A DNA stretch of 64,000 bases from Halohasta litorea (lineage in GTDB: Archaea; Halobacteriota; Halobacteria; Halobacteriales; Haloferacaceae), in contig NZ_JANHDJ010000006.1 of NCBI RefSeq assembly GCF_024494645.1, positions 62,001 through 126,000 of the forward strand. Reading direction: 5' to 3'. This document shows positions 16,995 through 25,332 of this stretch, piece by piece. Positions within the stretch are counted from its first letter, which is position 1. Every line of letters begins with the position of its first letter. The notes beneath the pieces are model-generated. The model did not search any database. It was not told the origin of the DNA and saw only the letters and a list, made by a program, of their open reading frames with translations. The position numbers and the translations under genes are program-made.

Positions 16995-17828
16995 ATGACA
17001 ACCAGAATCGACTACCGAATCGCCGATTTCACCGAGATAGCCGACGAGTTTGCTGGCCAAGCCAGTCTCGTCCACCTAGACTCACCGTGGGCGGCCCCAG
17101 CTCGATATGGTGGACGTGGGGTGGATTATCGCACCTGGCCCATCACCGAAGATGCGCTCTCCGACTTCCCCGAAAGCGAGCTCGAGCGCGACGAGATCGA
17201 CACGACGCGCTTCGTGAGCGAACTAATCAATGTCGCCATGGACTGTCTCGAAGACGGCGGCTGGCTCATCGCAGACGGTGACTCATACGCGGCCCCCCGG
17301 ATCGAAGCGTACCTCCGAAGCGAATACGGCGAGGCGCGGATCAACGACCAGAACGGCCGTCCGTACACGGGCGGTGGGTTCAGGAAACAAGGCCGAGTCT
17401 GCTACCACACAAAATCCGGCGAACCAGACTGTTCCACGACCGGGAAGTACGGCATCGAGGCGGGCTATCCGATCATATTCGCGACGAAAGGCGAAACCGA
17501 CCGGACGCTCCCTGAATCAGTCTGGCAACCCGCCCGGCACCCGCGGTGGAACGAACCCACAGAGGAATACGGACAAGGCACAGTCAAGCCAGTCTCACCG
17601 TACCGTGTCTGGATGGACGCTCTCGTCGAACCGGGTGAGCTTGTCCTCGCACCGTGTGCCGGCTCAGGCCCCGCCCTGATCGCCGCCGAGCAGCTGTGGG
17701 ACACCCAAGCTCGCGCAGTCGGTATCGACGTCACCGAGACCGCCAAGCAAGCATACGAGACACGGCGAAACGCCGTCATCGCACCGGATCACCAGGAAAC
17801 ACTCGGAACTATCTCGGATCACGCATGA
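16995..17828 (+). CDS. beta-class DNA methyltransferase-like protein
   Basis: A 277-residue protein with the order of a beta-class amino-methyltransferase: DSPW at 29-32 in the position of the catalytic (D/N/S)PP(Y/W), and near the C-terminus KPVSPYRVW followed by LAPCAGSG (218-225), the AdoMet-binding motif, then VGID. The Ser in DSPW replaces the first Pro and is unusual, so activity is not assured. It overlaps the next methyltransferase-like gene by ATGA. The pair may make a complex or modify different strands. Expected substrate is adenine-N6 or cytosine-N4; no restriction gene is adjacent. Confidence 0.75.
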   Translation: MTTRIDYRIADFTEIADEFAGQASLVHLDSPWAAPARYGGRGVDYRTWPITEDALSDFPESELERDEIDTTRFVSELINVAMDCLEDGGWLIADGDSYAAPRIEAYLRSEYGEARINDQNGRPYTGGGFRKQGRVCYHTKSGEPDCSTTGKYGIEAGYPIIFATKGETDRTLPESVWQPARHPRWNEPTEEYGQGTVKPVSPYRVWMDALVEPGELVLAPCAGSGPALIAAEQLWDTQARAVGIDVTETAKQAYETRRNAVIAPDHQETLGTISDHA

Positions 17829-19051
17829 GTACAACCACTACCCAACCCACAGACGGACAGCACATCGAGGACCGCCCCGCGGAACTCGATGCCTATTGGC
17901 CGAGCCGAATCGAAAATGACCGAATCTGGTACGGCCACCACGCCCTCCCCGGTTCCCGATTCGTCTGCCACGAGACAGAGACCGTCTACACCGTCACCGA
18001 CATCAAAAATGGCGGCGACACGTTCACACTCGCCCCTTGCCACAAAGCAAACGGACTCTCAGACGGATTCTCCGACCCGGACCTGCCCGACCATTTCGTC
18101 GACAACATCTGTGACCTCGCCGGAGCGATCGAAGCCGGCGACCTCACGCCGCTTCCAACTGGCGTCCTGAAAACCGTCGATGAAAGCACGTACTTCAGCG
18201 TGGGCGACCTGACCGTCGCGATCGACGTCGACGCCACAGAGACCACGCCGCTGTTAGAGCAACTGGACCCACCCAACGGACCGGTCGCGACCGACATCGC
18301 GAAGATCGCACCAACTCTCGAGAGTGTAGACGCAGAACCCACACTCTTTGGACCGCACGACGCCGCCACACCCCCGGACGAACCAATGAGTGGTTCTGGC
18401 CACGAATACACCGAAAGGCGACCACGCGGCGCACAGGCGGTTCCAACACATTTCGTCCCTGTACAGCCATTCAGTAAGTGGACCTTCGAGGACAAGACCA
18501 TCCGAGACTGGGTCGAGAGTTCATTCGAGGAAGGCGAAATTATCCTCAACGCCTGTGCCGGGCAGACGGAGCTTACCCCACCCCCCGGAGGCAAAATCCT
18601 CCGTAACGACATCAGCGGCGAACGTCCCAACCTCGACTTCGAGATGGACGTCGCAGAGCTCGCAAGCCACCCCGACCTCGAACAGGGTAGCATCGACCGA
18701 GTCGTTTTCGACCCGCCTTGGTCACTTTATCAGGCAAATCTACGGTACGAAAAAAACATGGTATCGAAGGACGGCACACATGATATCGACCTCACAACCC
18801 TCCCGTTCGAAACCCCCGGCCCGGAGGAGAAGACACAGATTGGCCACTCACGACTCGCTAAGGAAGGCTTCAACTGGCTCCTAAAACCGGGTGGTGAGGT
18901 CCTGGAAATCACTTTTCACGGTAGTTCGATGTCAGCGAGGCTCGGATACGAACGTCAAGAACGACTCATATTCGACCCGGTAGGCGAGGGAAAATGCGTA
19001 ATTGGGAGCCGAGATCAGAAAGTGCGAAGGCGTCTCGACGATTTCTTCTGA
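17825..19051 (+). CDS. DNA methyltransferase with DPPW motif
   Basis: A 408-residue protein. Residues 1-200 are a variable region of unknown fold with an acidic, Pro-rich linker; residues 215-400 form a Rossmann methyltransferase with the AdoMet strand LNACAGQT (241-248) and catalytic DPPWS (296-300). A DPPW tetrad fits N6-adenine methyltransferases. ATG 17825 overlaps the previous stop (ATGA), so it is translationally coupled to 16995. It is followed by tmk two bases after its stop. Confidence 0.8.
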   Translation: MSTTTTQPTDGQHIEDRPAELDAYWPSRIENDRIWYGHHALPGSRFVCHETETVYTVTDIKNGGDTFTLAPCHKANGLSDGFSDPDLPDHFVDNICDLAGAIEAGDLTPLPTGVLKTVDESTYFSVGDLTVAIDVDATETTPLLEQLDPPNGPVATDIAKIAPTLESVDAEPTLFGPHDAATPPDEPMSGSGHEYTERRPRGAQAVPTHFVPVQPFSKWTFEDKTIRDWVESSFEEGEIILNACAGQTELTPPPGGKILRNDISGERPNLDFEMDVAELASHPDLEQGSIDRVVFDPPWSLYQANLRYEKNMVSKDGTHDIDLTTLPFETPGPEEKTQIGHSRLAKEGFNWLLKPGGEVLEITFHGSSMSARLGYERQERLIFDPVGEGKCVIGSRDQKVRRRLDDFF

Positions 19052-19053
19052 AC

Positions 19054-19683
19054 ATGACTGGACGATTCATTTCAATCGAGGGCGTGGACGGCGCTGGCAC
19101 GACGACACAGGCCCAAGCTGTCGCCGACGAGCTCGTCGAGCGACACGACGGTCTCACCGAAGACGACATCCTCGTCACCGCAGAGCCAACAGACGGCGAA
19201 ATCGGCAGGCTGATCCGAACGGGTCTCGCCGGAGACATCGAACTCAGCCAGCAGGCACTCGCACTTCTCTTCGCCGCTGATCGAGTAAACCACATCAAGA
19301 CCACCATCGAACCGGCCCTCAACGACGGGAAGACCGTCATCACGGATCGCTACTACCTCTCCTCGTATGCGTACCAGCAGGAAGCGGGCTCGCCTCTCGA
19401 TTGGCTTCAGACCATCAACAAGCACGCGCTCACACCCGACCTGACTGTCTATCTCGACGTCGACCTCAACGAGTGCTTCAACCGGATGGGCGACCGGGAC
19501 TCGACGGACATCTTCGAAGAGCGTGAGTTCCTCGCCAAGATACAGGCGAACTACCACACGACGATCGAGACGCTCGCAGAGCAGGGAGAACCACTCTCCG
19601 TCGTCGAGGGAAACCACGCAGAAGAGACAGTTACAGACGCCATCATAGACGCGATCGCCGACGCGGACTCCACTTCACTGTAG
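19054..19683 (+). CDS. tmk: thymidylate kinase
   Basis: A 209-residue dTMP kinase, full length for the family. It has P-loop GVDGAGTT at 10-17, the DRY motif at 98-100 and the usual LID region. It phosphorylates dTMP to dTDP in dTTP synthesis in the cytoplasm. ATG 19054 is chosen because it lies immediately before the conserved first strand and 2 bases after the methyltransferase stop. It ends 12 bases before the convergent DHFR gene. Together they would raise dTTP or folate supply during replication. Confidence 0.93.
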   Translation: MTGRFISIEGVDGAGTTTQAQAVADELVERHDGLTEDDILVTAEPTDGEIGRLIRTGLAGDIELSQQALALLFAADRVNHIKTTIEPALNDGKTVITDRYYLSSYAYQQEAGSPLDWLQTINKHALTPDLTVYLDVDLNECFNRMGDRDSTDIFEEREFLAKIQANYHTTIETLAEQGEPLSVVEGNHAEETVTDAIIDAIADADSTSL

Positions 19684-19695
19684 GCCAGCCCCGCG

Positions 19696-20226
19696 TCACA
19701 CGGTGCGATACTCGACAAAGTCGTACCGCCCGTGCCCCTGTCGGGATACCTCAGTCCAGTCCCCCGCAGTTATCTCAGGGAACCGGCTCTCACCGTCAAC
19801 CTCCATGTGAACTTCGGTCAGCAACAGCGTATCTGCCATCGGGAGGAACTGTTCATAGACACTAGACCCACCAGCAACGAAGCATCGACTGACACCAGTC
19901 TCATCAGCTCGAGCTTCAGCAGCGGCGATCGCGGAATCCACATCGTGGACGGTAACTACGGACTCCGGGCCGCCGACATCGGAGGAACTCAACACAACGT
20001 TCAATCGCCCAGGTAGCGGCCCACCAAGGCCGTCAGCGATGTTCTCGTAGGTCTTCCGCCCGAGGACGACGGGGTGGCCCATCGTCTCGGCCTTGAACCG
20101 CTCCATGTCCTCCGGCAGGTCCCACGGGATACCGCCGTCGCTCCCGATGACTCCGTTTTCCGCGACTGCGGCGATATGGACCCATTCACACTCCGCCCTC
20201 CTCGCATTCGCTTTGTCAGTGGACAT
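19696..20226 (-). CDS. folA: dihydrofolate reductase
   Basis: A 176-residue DHFR with all landmarks: IPWDLPEDM at 33-41 with the acidic active-site Asp40, GRKTYE at 56-61 and the AGGSSVY nucleotide-binding segment at 118-124. It reduces dihydrofolate with NADPH, supporting thymidylate and purine synthesis. A short N-terminal extension (~13 residues) is seen. There is no thymidylate synthase gene beside it. Its upstream region was invaded by an ISH8-like element whose target duplication lies 33-42 bases before the ATG, so expression may be altered. Confidence 0.93.
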   Translation of the reverse strand: MSTDKANARRAECEWVHIAAVAENGVIGSDGGIPWDLPEDMERFKAETMGHPVVLGRKTYENIADGLGGPLPGRLNVVLSSSDVGGPESVVTVHDVDSAIAAAEARADETGVSRCFVAGGSSVYEQFLPMADTLLLTEVHMEVDGESRFPEITAGDWTEVSRQGHGRYDFVEYRTV

Positions 20227-20258
20227 TCTACCTACTCTGATGACACAGAGCGCCTACA

Positions 20259-20268
20259 AATAGGTTCC
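20259..20268. repeat. 10-bp target-site duplication, left copy
   Basis: AATAGGTTCC directly flanks the left end of the insertion sequence and is repeated at 21669-21678. Confidence 0.9.
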
Positions 20269-21668
20269 CATCCGTCTTTAGTTAAGCCTCACACCTCGGT
20301 TGTGTAGCGGTAGCGAGCGTCTCTTGTAAGATTGGTCGTCGTTTGTGGATCTTTTGAGCGTCTTCGATCAGCCGGTCGAGCAGCGGCGGTGGTGAGTAGC
20401 CGAGGAACTCACCGAGTTCGTGGAGAATGAGCTGGGCGTGCGACCGGAAGGTCGCCGCCCAGCGCTCTGTCGGAAACACAAGCTCATCATCCGCCTGCTC
20501 AGTGACTAGATCCAACAGATCGCGGCTTACAAGCAGCGACAGCAGCGCTGCGTACAATAAGATCCTCACCACGTGTTCGTCACTCGTGTCGAACTCGTCC
20601 AGTTCGTACTGCGTCTTCAGCTCCCGGAACAGCAACTCAACTTCCCACCGACAGCGGTAGATCTCCGCTAAATCCGCCGGAAAGAACTCTTTTCTCGCTA
20701 AATTCGTCATGTACAGGTGGTAGTCGTCGGCGTCCTCGTCGCGGACGCCGACGACGCGAAATCGCTTCGTATCCAGCGACTGTGTCCCATTGTACGGCCC
20801 CCGTTTGAACTCGACTTCGACCTCCACATCGATGTATTTCCGGTCAAGATCATCGAGAACAGCTCGGAGCTGCTCGCCCTCTAAGGGAATGGCGCGGCCG
20901 CGCCATTCCCGTAACTCCGCCGTAATCAGCGGATTCGCGTTCTGCTTCAGCCGACTCACGAAGTAGCCGTCGTTTTCGTCGATCAGCGCAAACCGGCGGT
21001 ACTTGAAGTAGGCGAGATCGAACAGTATGAGGCGATTCTCAAGCCACGGCCCCGTGTTGAACAAGGTGCTGTCGTGCGTTTTCTCGTTAGCGGTATCGAG
21101 CCGTTCAATCGTCTGCTCTGTGGCATTGTGGAGCAGGTGGAGCTTCGCTCCAGCCTGCTCCTCGTGGCGGGCTTCGAACTGATCTGAGAGAAATTCGTGT
21201 AACCGCAGCACCGTTCCATCAGCGATCATCACGTCTCTAAATCGGTCGAGATCAGCGTCAACAGCGTTAGGAACAGCGACCTCGTCGAGGCCGCGCTCGA
21301 CGAGGTCGCGGAAGTACTCCGCAAGCGTCGGTGTCAACCGCTGATAGAATCCACCCGGAGAGATCGTCTCATCGGCAGTAGAGTTGTAACAGCGTCTAAA
21401 CCCGGCGAGTGTTCGGCTTTCGCCTGCGGCGAAGCCGAACACGAACGCCCAAACGAAGGCAGGGATCTGGAGCTTGCGGTCACGTTCGACCACGCCGAGT
21501 TCCTCGGCGTGCTCTTCGAGGAACTCAGAGGGAAACAGTGTAGTGAGCCGACGCATAATCCGAGATGAGGAGCCGTTGGGCACAAACTCGGCTTCCTCAT
21601 TCCTTCCGAAAGATGCCTCGATAAGCCGCCGCTATCACGCGATTTCTCGCTTAACTAAAGACGGATGA
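20269..21668 (-). mobile_element. ISH8-like insertion sequence (IS4 family), 1400 bp, intact
   Basis: Perfect 19-bp terminal inverted repeats, CATCCGTCTTTAGTTAAGC at 20269-20287 and its complement at 21650-21668, bound a single transposase gene. A 10-bp direct duplication flanks it. Length, ends and transposase signature match the ISH8 group of haloarchaeal IS4 elements. Intact ends and exact duplication indicate a recent insertion, between dhfr and the box promoter of the 21730 gene. Confidence 0.93.
20282..21583 (-). CDS. IS4-family (ISH8-type) transposase
   Basis: A 433-residue DDE transposase, full length for ISH8 elements. Asp122 (MIADGT), Asp189 (LFDLAYFK) and the signature Y309-x2-R312-x3-E316-x6-K323 are all present, so the catalytic triad is intact. 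It moves the surrounding 1400-bp element by cut-and-paste. The stop lies within 15 bases of one terminal repeat. Codon use is more GC-rich than that of the fibre genes, consistent with a recent arrival. Confidence 0.93.
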   Translation of the reverse strand: MPNGSSSRIMRRLTTLFPSEFLEEHAEELGVVERDRKLQIPAFVWAFVFGFAAGESRTLAGFRRCYNSTADETISPGGFYQRLTPTLAEYFRDLVERGLDEVAVPNAVDADLDRFRDVMIADGTVLRLHEFLSDQFEARHEEQAGAKLHLLHNATEQTIERLDTANEKTHDSTLFNTGPWLENRLILFDLAYFKYRRFALIDENDGYFVSRLKQNANPLITAELREWRGRAIPLEGEQLRAVLDDLDRKYIDVEVEVEFKRGPYNGTQSLDTKRFRVVGVRDEDADDYHLYMTNLARKEFFPADLAEIYRCRWEVELLFRELKTQYELDEFDTSDEHVVRILLYAALLSLLVSRDLLDLVTEQADDELVFPTERWAATFRSHAQLILHELGEFLGYSPPPLLDRLIEDAQKIHKRRPILQETLATATQPRCEA

Positions 21669-21678
21669 ATAGGTTCCC
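21669..21678. repeat. 10-bp target-site duplication, right copy
   Basis: AATAGGTTCC, identical to 20259-20268. Removing the IS and one copy restores a continuous intergenic region between dhfr and box 6. Confidence 0.9.
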
Positions 21679-21688
21679 GCCCCGCTCG

Positions 21689-21717
21689 AGGTTTTTAGCC
21701 TCCGAGGGCAGCTTGTA
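21689..21717 (+). promoter_or_regulatory. GTTTNTAG-CCGA box 6
   Basis: TTTTTAG at 21692-21698 followed by CCTCCGA and GCTTGTAGAG, 38 bases before ATG 21730. It lies only 24 bases from the inserted IS end but is intact. Confidence 0.8.
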
Positions 21718-21729
21718 GAGTGATTGTAG

Positions 21730-23190
21730 ATGAGTAGTAGCCAAGCAGGATTAGGTGATTACGGCGCGACCGTCCCCGAGTCGACCACCGAGTCTACCTA
21801 CAACAGCACCCGACCAAAGCTTGGCTTGGAATCGACACCGACGAGTGAGCCGCTTCCAGAGACCATCCGCGAAGCTCGCAACGCCGACTGGGTCGTATTC
21901 ACCGGACGCTACCCCTACGTATTCGACGCCGCCCGTCTCGGGTTTGGCATCGGCCACCGTGAAGATTCGTCGTATCAGTGGATCCCCGAGGAAGTCTCGC
22001 TCCCGGTCCACTTTCTCGATAACGAGTATCTCGACGCCGACCTCGACCGATTTATCGACCGCGTCTTCGAGTACGAACCTGAGATCGCGGTCGTCGGCGA
22101 TATCTATGATCGGGCCTCCCTCCGGGAACACATCGATGCGGCCAACGAAATCTGGGGCTCATACCCAGATACGAACATCATTATCGTCCCCAAATGCGAG
22201 GGCATTCTCCCGGACATCCCAGATCAGTTCGTCCTTGGTTACCCGAACGGCTCATCGCCGATCCAAGCCACAGATATCGCGACGTACGACGAGTGGCGAT
22301 CGGTCGAGAACAGGATCCACATCCTCGGGGGGACGCCGCTTACCACCCACGCTGAAATCGTCAATCTGACCCAAGAGAGCATCACCGGGAAGCCACCGGC
22401 CGACATCGGCGGCGTTGATTGGAACGGCTATCAGCGATACGCCGAAGACCACGGCGACTACGCCTCGGCCAACGGCGGGTGGCACCGTAACCTCAGAGAC
22501 CAGTACCCGCCGAAGAGAGACCTCATCCGGTACTCACTCCTGAACGCGAAACACTACTGGATCACCCACGGCGTGTGGCCAGATACCGACCCGACAGACA
22601 TCCAGACCCGAGACGAACTCCTCACGGCCGATGCTGGCGAGAGTATCAGACTCAACACGACCTCCGACGCGCGTGAACTCTTGCTTTCCCCGCCGCCACA
22701 TACCGAGCGGAAAGCCCAACCCATCTACCGAACGGACGACACCCAAGCCACCATCATCGAACCGCTCTCACCGATCGCCGCGCTCTTCTCTAACCTCAAC
22801 TGGACGCCCGATGGGGCACTCTCCGGCTCGACTGAGTACACGACGCCGAGAGCACACCACATCGAACCAATCTGCCCCGGATGCGGGAATCACATCTTTC
22901 ACCGAGAGACCGAACGAGAGTCATCGACCGATACGGCACAGGTCGTCTCCTACGAACACCAGATACAGGACGACCCCCGAAACTACGACTCGGTCCCAAA
23001 CAGCGGCGAACCAGCTCTCAAGACAGACCGGGTATTCCCAGCAATCCACTGCTACTGTTCAGATGCCTGCCGAACTCATACAGAAGGCCGTTCCCCGGAC
23101 CTCCTCTTGGATTCAGCACACACTGGGGCATACGGCTGGCCCGACGGAAAACACATCTGTACGCTCAGACCTGCCGACGAGCGTCGTTGA
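21730..23190 (+). CDS. TGT/DpdA-like TIM-barrel protein with C-terminal zinc knuckles (DUF6610-like)
   Basis: A 486-residue protein. Residues ~50-240 read like a tRNA-guanine transglycosylase-type barrel: VVGD (121-124), IIIVPK (150-155), RIHILGG (195-201) and GVDWNG (228-233), where Asp230 could be the nucleophile. I recall similar haloarchaeal viral proteins filed as DUF6610. The C-terminal third has CPGCG and CYCSDAC zinc-knuckle-like clusters. TGT-superfamily enzymes exchange guanine for a 7-deazaguanine in tRNA or, for DpdA types, in DNA. The fold assignment is inference from motif order; a structural prediction would settle it. Confidence 0.5.
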   Translation: MSSSQAGLGDYGATVPESTTESTYNSTRPKLGLESTPTSEPLPETIREARNADWVVFTGRYPYVFDAARLGFGIGHREDSSYQWIPEEVSLPVHFLDNEYLDADLDRFIDRVFEYEPEIAVVGDIYDRASLREHIDAANEIWGSYPDTNIIIVPKCEGILPDIPDQFVLGYPNGSSPIQATDIATYDEWRSVENRIHILGGTPLTTHAEIVNLTQESITGKPPADIGGVDWNGYQRYAEDHGDYASANGGWHRNLRDQYPPKRDLIRYSLLNAKHYWITHGVWPDTDPTDIQTRDELLTADAGESIRLNTTSDARELLLSPPPHTERKAQPIYRTDDTQATIIEPLSPIAALFSNLNWTPDGALSGSTEYTTPRAHHIEPICPGCGNHIFHRETERESSTDTAQVVSYEHQIQDDPRNYDSVPNSGEPALKTDRVFPAIHCYCSDACRTHTEGRSPDLLLDSAHTGAYGWPDGKHICTLRPADERR

Positions 23191-23226
23191 CCCAAACATC
23201 TCCAGCAGTCCGAACGACCCCCAGAG

Positions 23227-23256
23227 AGGTTTATATGACCCGAGAGGAGGTGAAGG
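23227..23256 (+). promoter_or_regulatory. GTTTNTAG-CCGA box 7
   Basis: TTTATAT at 23230-23236, GACCCGA, GGAGGTGAAGG. It starts 40 bases before ATG 23270 and lies just after the stop of the previous gene. The GGAGGTGA also matches a Shine-Dalgarno sequence. Confidence 0.8.
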
Positions 23257-23269
23257 AGTCTTAGAAAGA

Positions 23270-23737
23270 ATGTCGACCGAATCCAGCAAACAGTACACTG
23301 TAGCAGTCGCAGAGAAGGTCAACGTCTCTGCGCCGAACCCGGAGAAAGCACTTCGGGAGGTAAGCCGGGTGACTGGCCTTTCAGAACAGCGCCTCTCCAT
23401 CGAAGCCGTCGAGGACGTCGACAATATCGACGGCCCGTACGTAGAACTGAAGTTCACCCCCCAAGAGTGGATCCGGGGCCGCGCAGAACCGGTCGAAACG
23501 GAGGGGAAGCGTTCGTGGCTCGTCCCGGTCGAGGACGCGGTAAACGACGAAGGGGTGCTGATCAGCCCGACCGACTTCGAGGCGGACGAGCTCAAGGACC
23601 ACGAGCGAGCGCCGTTCTGGGTCCAGAACTGGTCCGGGCCGTTCAGCATCAAGATCATCGACATCGGCGGTATCCCGACCGATCTCAAAGAACTCCTCTC
23701 GAACGGAGAGCCCGTAGACGACGTGCTTTACGAGTAA
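23270..23737 (+). CDS. hypothetical protein, first of a five- or six-gene unit
   Basis: A 155-residue soluble alpha/beta protein I do not recognise. The ATG at 23270 follows box 7; a much longer frame that opens inside the upstream gene is rejected because it lacks the promoter and overlaps 21730-23190. It is followed 2 bases later by the 23740 gene. The unit continues through 25294 with overlapping or near-touching genes. Confidence 0.75.
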   Translation: MSTESSKQYTVAVAEKVNVSAPNPEKALREVSRVTGLSEQRLSIEAVEDVDNIDGPYVELKFTPQEWIRGRAEPVETEGKRSWLVPVEDAVNDEGVLISPTDFEADELKDHERAPFWVQNWSGPFSIKIIDIGGIPTDLKELLSNGEPVDDVLYE

Positions 23738-23739
23738 CC

Positions 23740-24099
23740 ATGTACCTCAAAATCCTCAAATCAGACGGATCGGGCTTCCTCGAAATATTCGGTGCGAACG
23801 ACTTCCAAGCCGAAGGCGAGGGCAGCATCCGACTCTGGTTCGGAACCGACTCCGCAATCGATGGTGAGAAGCGACACAAAGATATCAGCGGATACGTCAT
23901 CAGTGCCGTCGACGAAGCGTCGTACAACTACCAAGGCGCATACGAGACCATCGGGGATATCGGCGTCTCTGAAGAAACAGAGTTGCTCGTCGTCAGCTCG
24001 CCGAAGTACCCACAGATCAGCAAGGCCGCCCACACCCTCAAGAACGAAGCCGACTACATCGGGGACTTCGTCTTCGTCTCTGACCAAGCAAGCGCATGA
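23740..24099 (+). CDS. hypothetical protein
   Basis: A 119-residue soluble protein of mixed strands and helices, unrecognised. Starts 2 bases after the previous stop and overlaps the next start by ATGA, so it is translationally coupled on both sides. Confidence 0.75.
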   Translation: MYLKILKSDGSGFLEIFGANDFQAEGEGSIRLWFGTDSAIDGEKRHKDISGYVISAVDEASYNYQGAYETIGDIGVSEETELLVVSSPKYPQISKAAHTLKNEADYIGDFVFVSDQASA

Positions 24100-24362
24100 C
24101 CACCGACAAGGTGACGTACACGATCGAGTCCGGAAGCATCGCGATGCGCGAACACGTCGCCAACCTCATCACAGAGATAGGCAACAACACCCCCGTAAGC
24201 GTCGACACCAGCACAGGAGACACAGGGGTGACCGCAACAGTCATCGGAGATGGCTACGAACTCCCACTCATCGAAGACAGTATCCGAACGTCGCTACCAG
24301 CAAGTCTCCAGATAACCGACACCGATGTCACAATCGGAGCTGATCGCAGCGCCGATGTCTAA
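24096..24362 (+). CDS. hypothetical small protein
   Basis: An 88-residue Thr/Asp-rich protein, unrecognised. Its ATG overlaps the preceding TGA (ATGA) and its end overlaps the next start by 8 bases, which is strong evidence for a coupled operon rather than for chance frames. Confidence 0.7.
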   Translation: MTTDKVTYTIESGSIAMREHVANLITEIGNNTPVSVDTSTGDTGVTATVIGDGYELPLIEDSIRTSLPASLQITDTDVTIGADRSADV

Positions 24363-24723
24363 CGACGAGACAGTAACCATCCGTGTGTGGAGAGGGCGAC
24401 ACCGCGACTTCGATCGCGACCCTGACGAAACACACGAAATCTCCTGTCACGATGGAGATCGGTGGAGCGCCGAGACAGTCCAGATAGACGGCACCAATAG
24501 CTGTGGCTGGCTCGCGTTCGACCTCGTCGATCTCCCGGAAGACATGGAGACGGCCACACTCTTCGTCCACGAGAACAACTCTGGACACGAACACCCACTC
24601 AACACCCGTGCGGTAGAGCGCGGTCTCGTTTTCGACGGGCGACCATACAAGCCCGGAATCGATCCGCCGTGTTTCCTCCTCGATGGGGAAGTCGTCGCTC
24701 ACGTCGCCCGGGGTTCGCTATAA
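24355..24723 (+). CDS. hypothetical protein
   Basis: A 122-residue acidic beta-rich protein with scattered Cys and His but no clear metal site. ATG 24355 is internal to the end of the previous gene; an ATG 30 bases earlier is possible but overlaps more. Unrecognised. Confidence 0.7.
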   Translation: MSNDETVTIRVWRGRHRDFDRDPDETHEISCHDGDRWSAETVQIDGTNSCGWLAFDLVDLPEDMETATLFVHENNSGHEHPLNTRAVERGLVFDGRPYKPGIDPPCFLLDGEVVAHVARGSL

Positions 24724-24736
24724 CATCCACTCAGAC

Positions 24737-25294
24737 ATGACCGAATCAACCGAGAGAACAGAGGCTGGAAGCAATGGCCTATCGCCAACCGTCCAGAAAA
24801 GCCAGCGGTCGAGCAGAGACGAGATCGTCATCCCCGAACGGCCAGCCGACGGCCTCGTCGACGGCGAACCCATCCCAGAGACCTGGGCACAGTACGGCCA
24901 GCACATGTCGATGACGCGCTTCGATCAGCGCATGTATGCGGCGACTGTCAAGGAGGACGGCGACGAAATCCTCATCAAGTACATCCACCCGACCAACCCC
25001 GACCCGATGGTAGTCAGTTACGACGCCGTTGAGACGGAAGCCGGGAAGGTCGCCCCAGAAGAACTCGTCAACATCGTCGAGCTCGCACACCGGCTTGGGA
25101 AAGACCCCGAGGAGATTACGAAGTACAACCTCAAGCGCAACAACGTCGATCCGTTCCCCATCAGTTTCGGTGTGGGCTACGTGAACCGAGACGCCGAACT
25201 TGACGAACCGACCACCGCCGAACGCGAGCTCATCTGGTCGCTCCACGGAGATTACCTCCGGGACAAGACCCTCTACACCCCGCCGGCAGAGTAA
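24737..25294 (+). CDS. hypothetical protein
   Basis: A 185-residue protein with a Ser/Thr/Glu-rich disordered N-terminus (~45 residues) and a mixed C-terminal domain containing a long helix (EELVNIVELAHRLGK). ATG 24737 is preferred over an upstream ATG inside the preceding gene. Unrecognised; last small gene before the dam-type methyltransferase. Confidence 0.7.
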   Translation: MTESTERTEAGSNGLSPTVQKSQRSSRDEIVIPERPADGLVDGEPIPETWAQYGQHMSMTRFDQRMYAATVKEDGDEILIKYIHPTNPDPMVVSYDAVETEAGKVAPEELVNIVELAHRLGKDPEEITKYNLKRNNVDPFPISFGVGYVNRDAELDEPTTAERELIWSLHGDYLRDKTLYTPPAE

Positions 25295-25332
25295 CGAATC
25301 CCCAGAAGATACAGTCCACTTCACAAGGCCAA

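Noticed and set aside
20254-20260. TTTGTAG on the minus strand upstream of dhfr as a further recurrent box
   Set aside because: It lacks the CCGA and purine-rich parts (GCGCTCTG follows), so it was not counted. It may still be part of the dhfr promoter.
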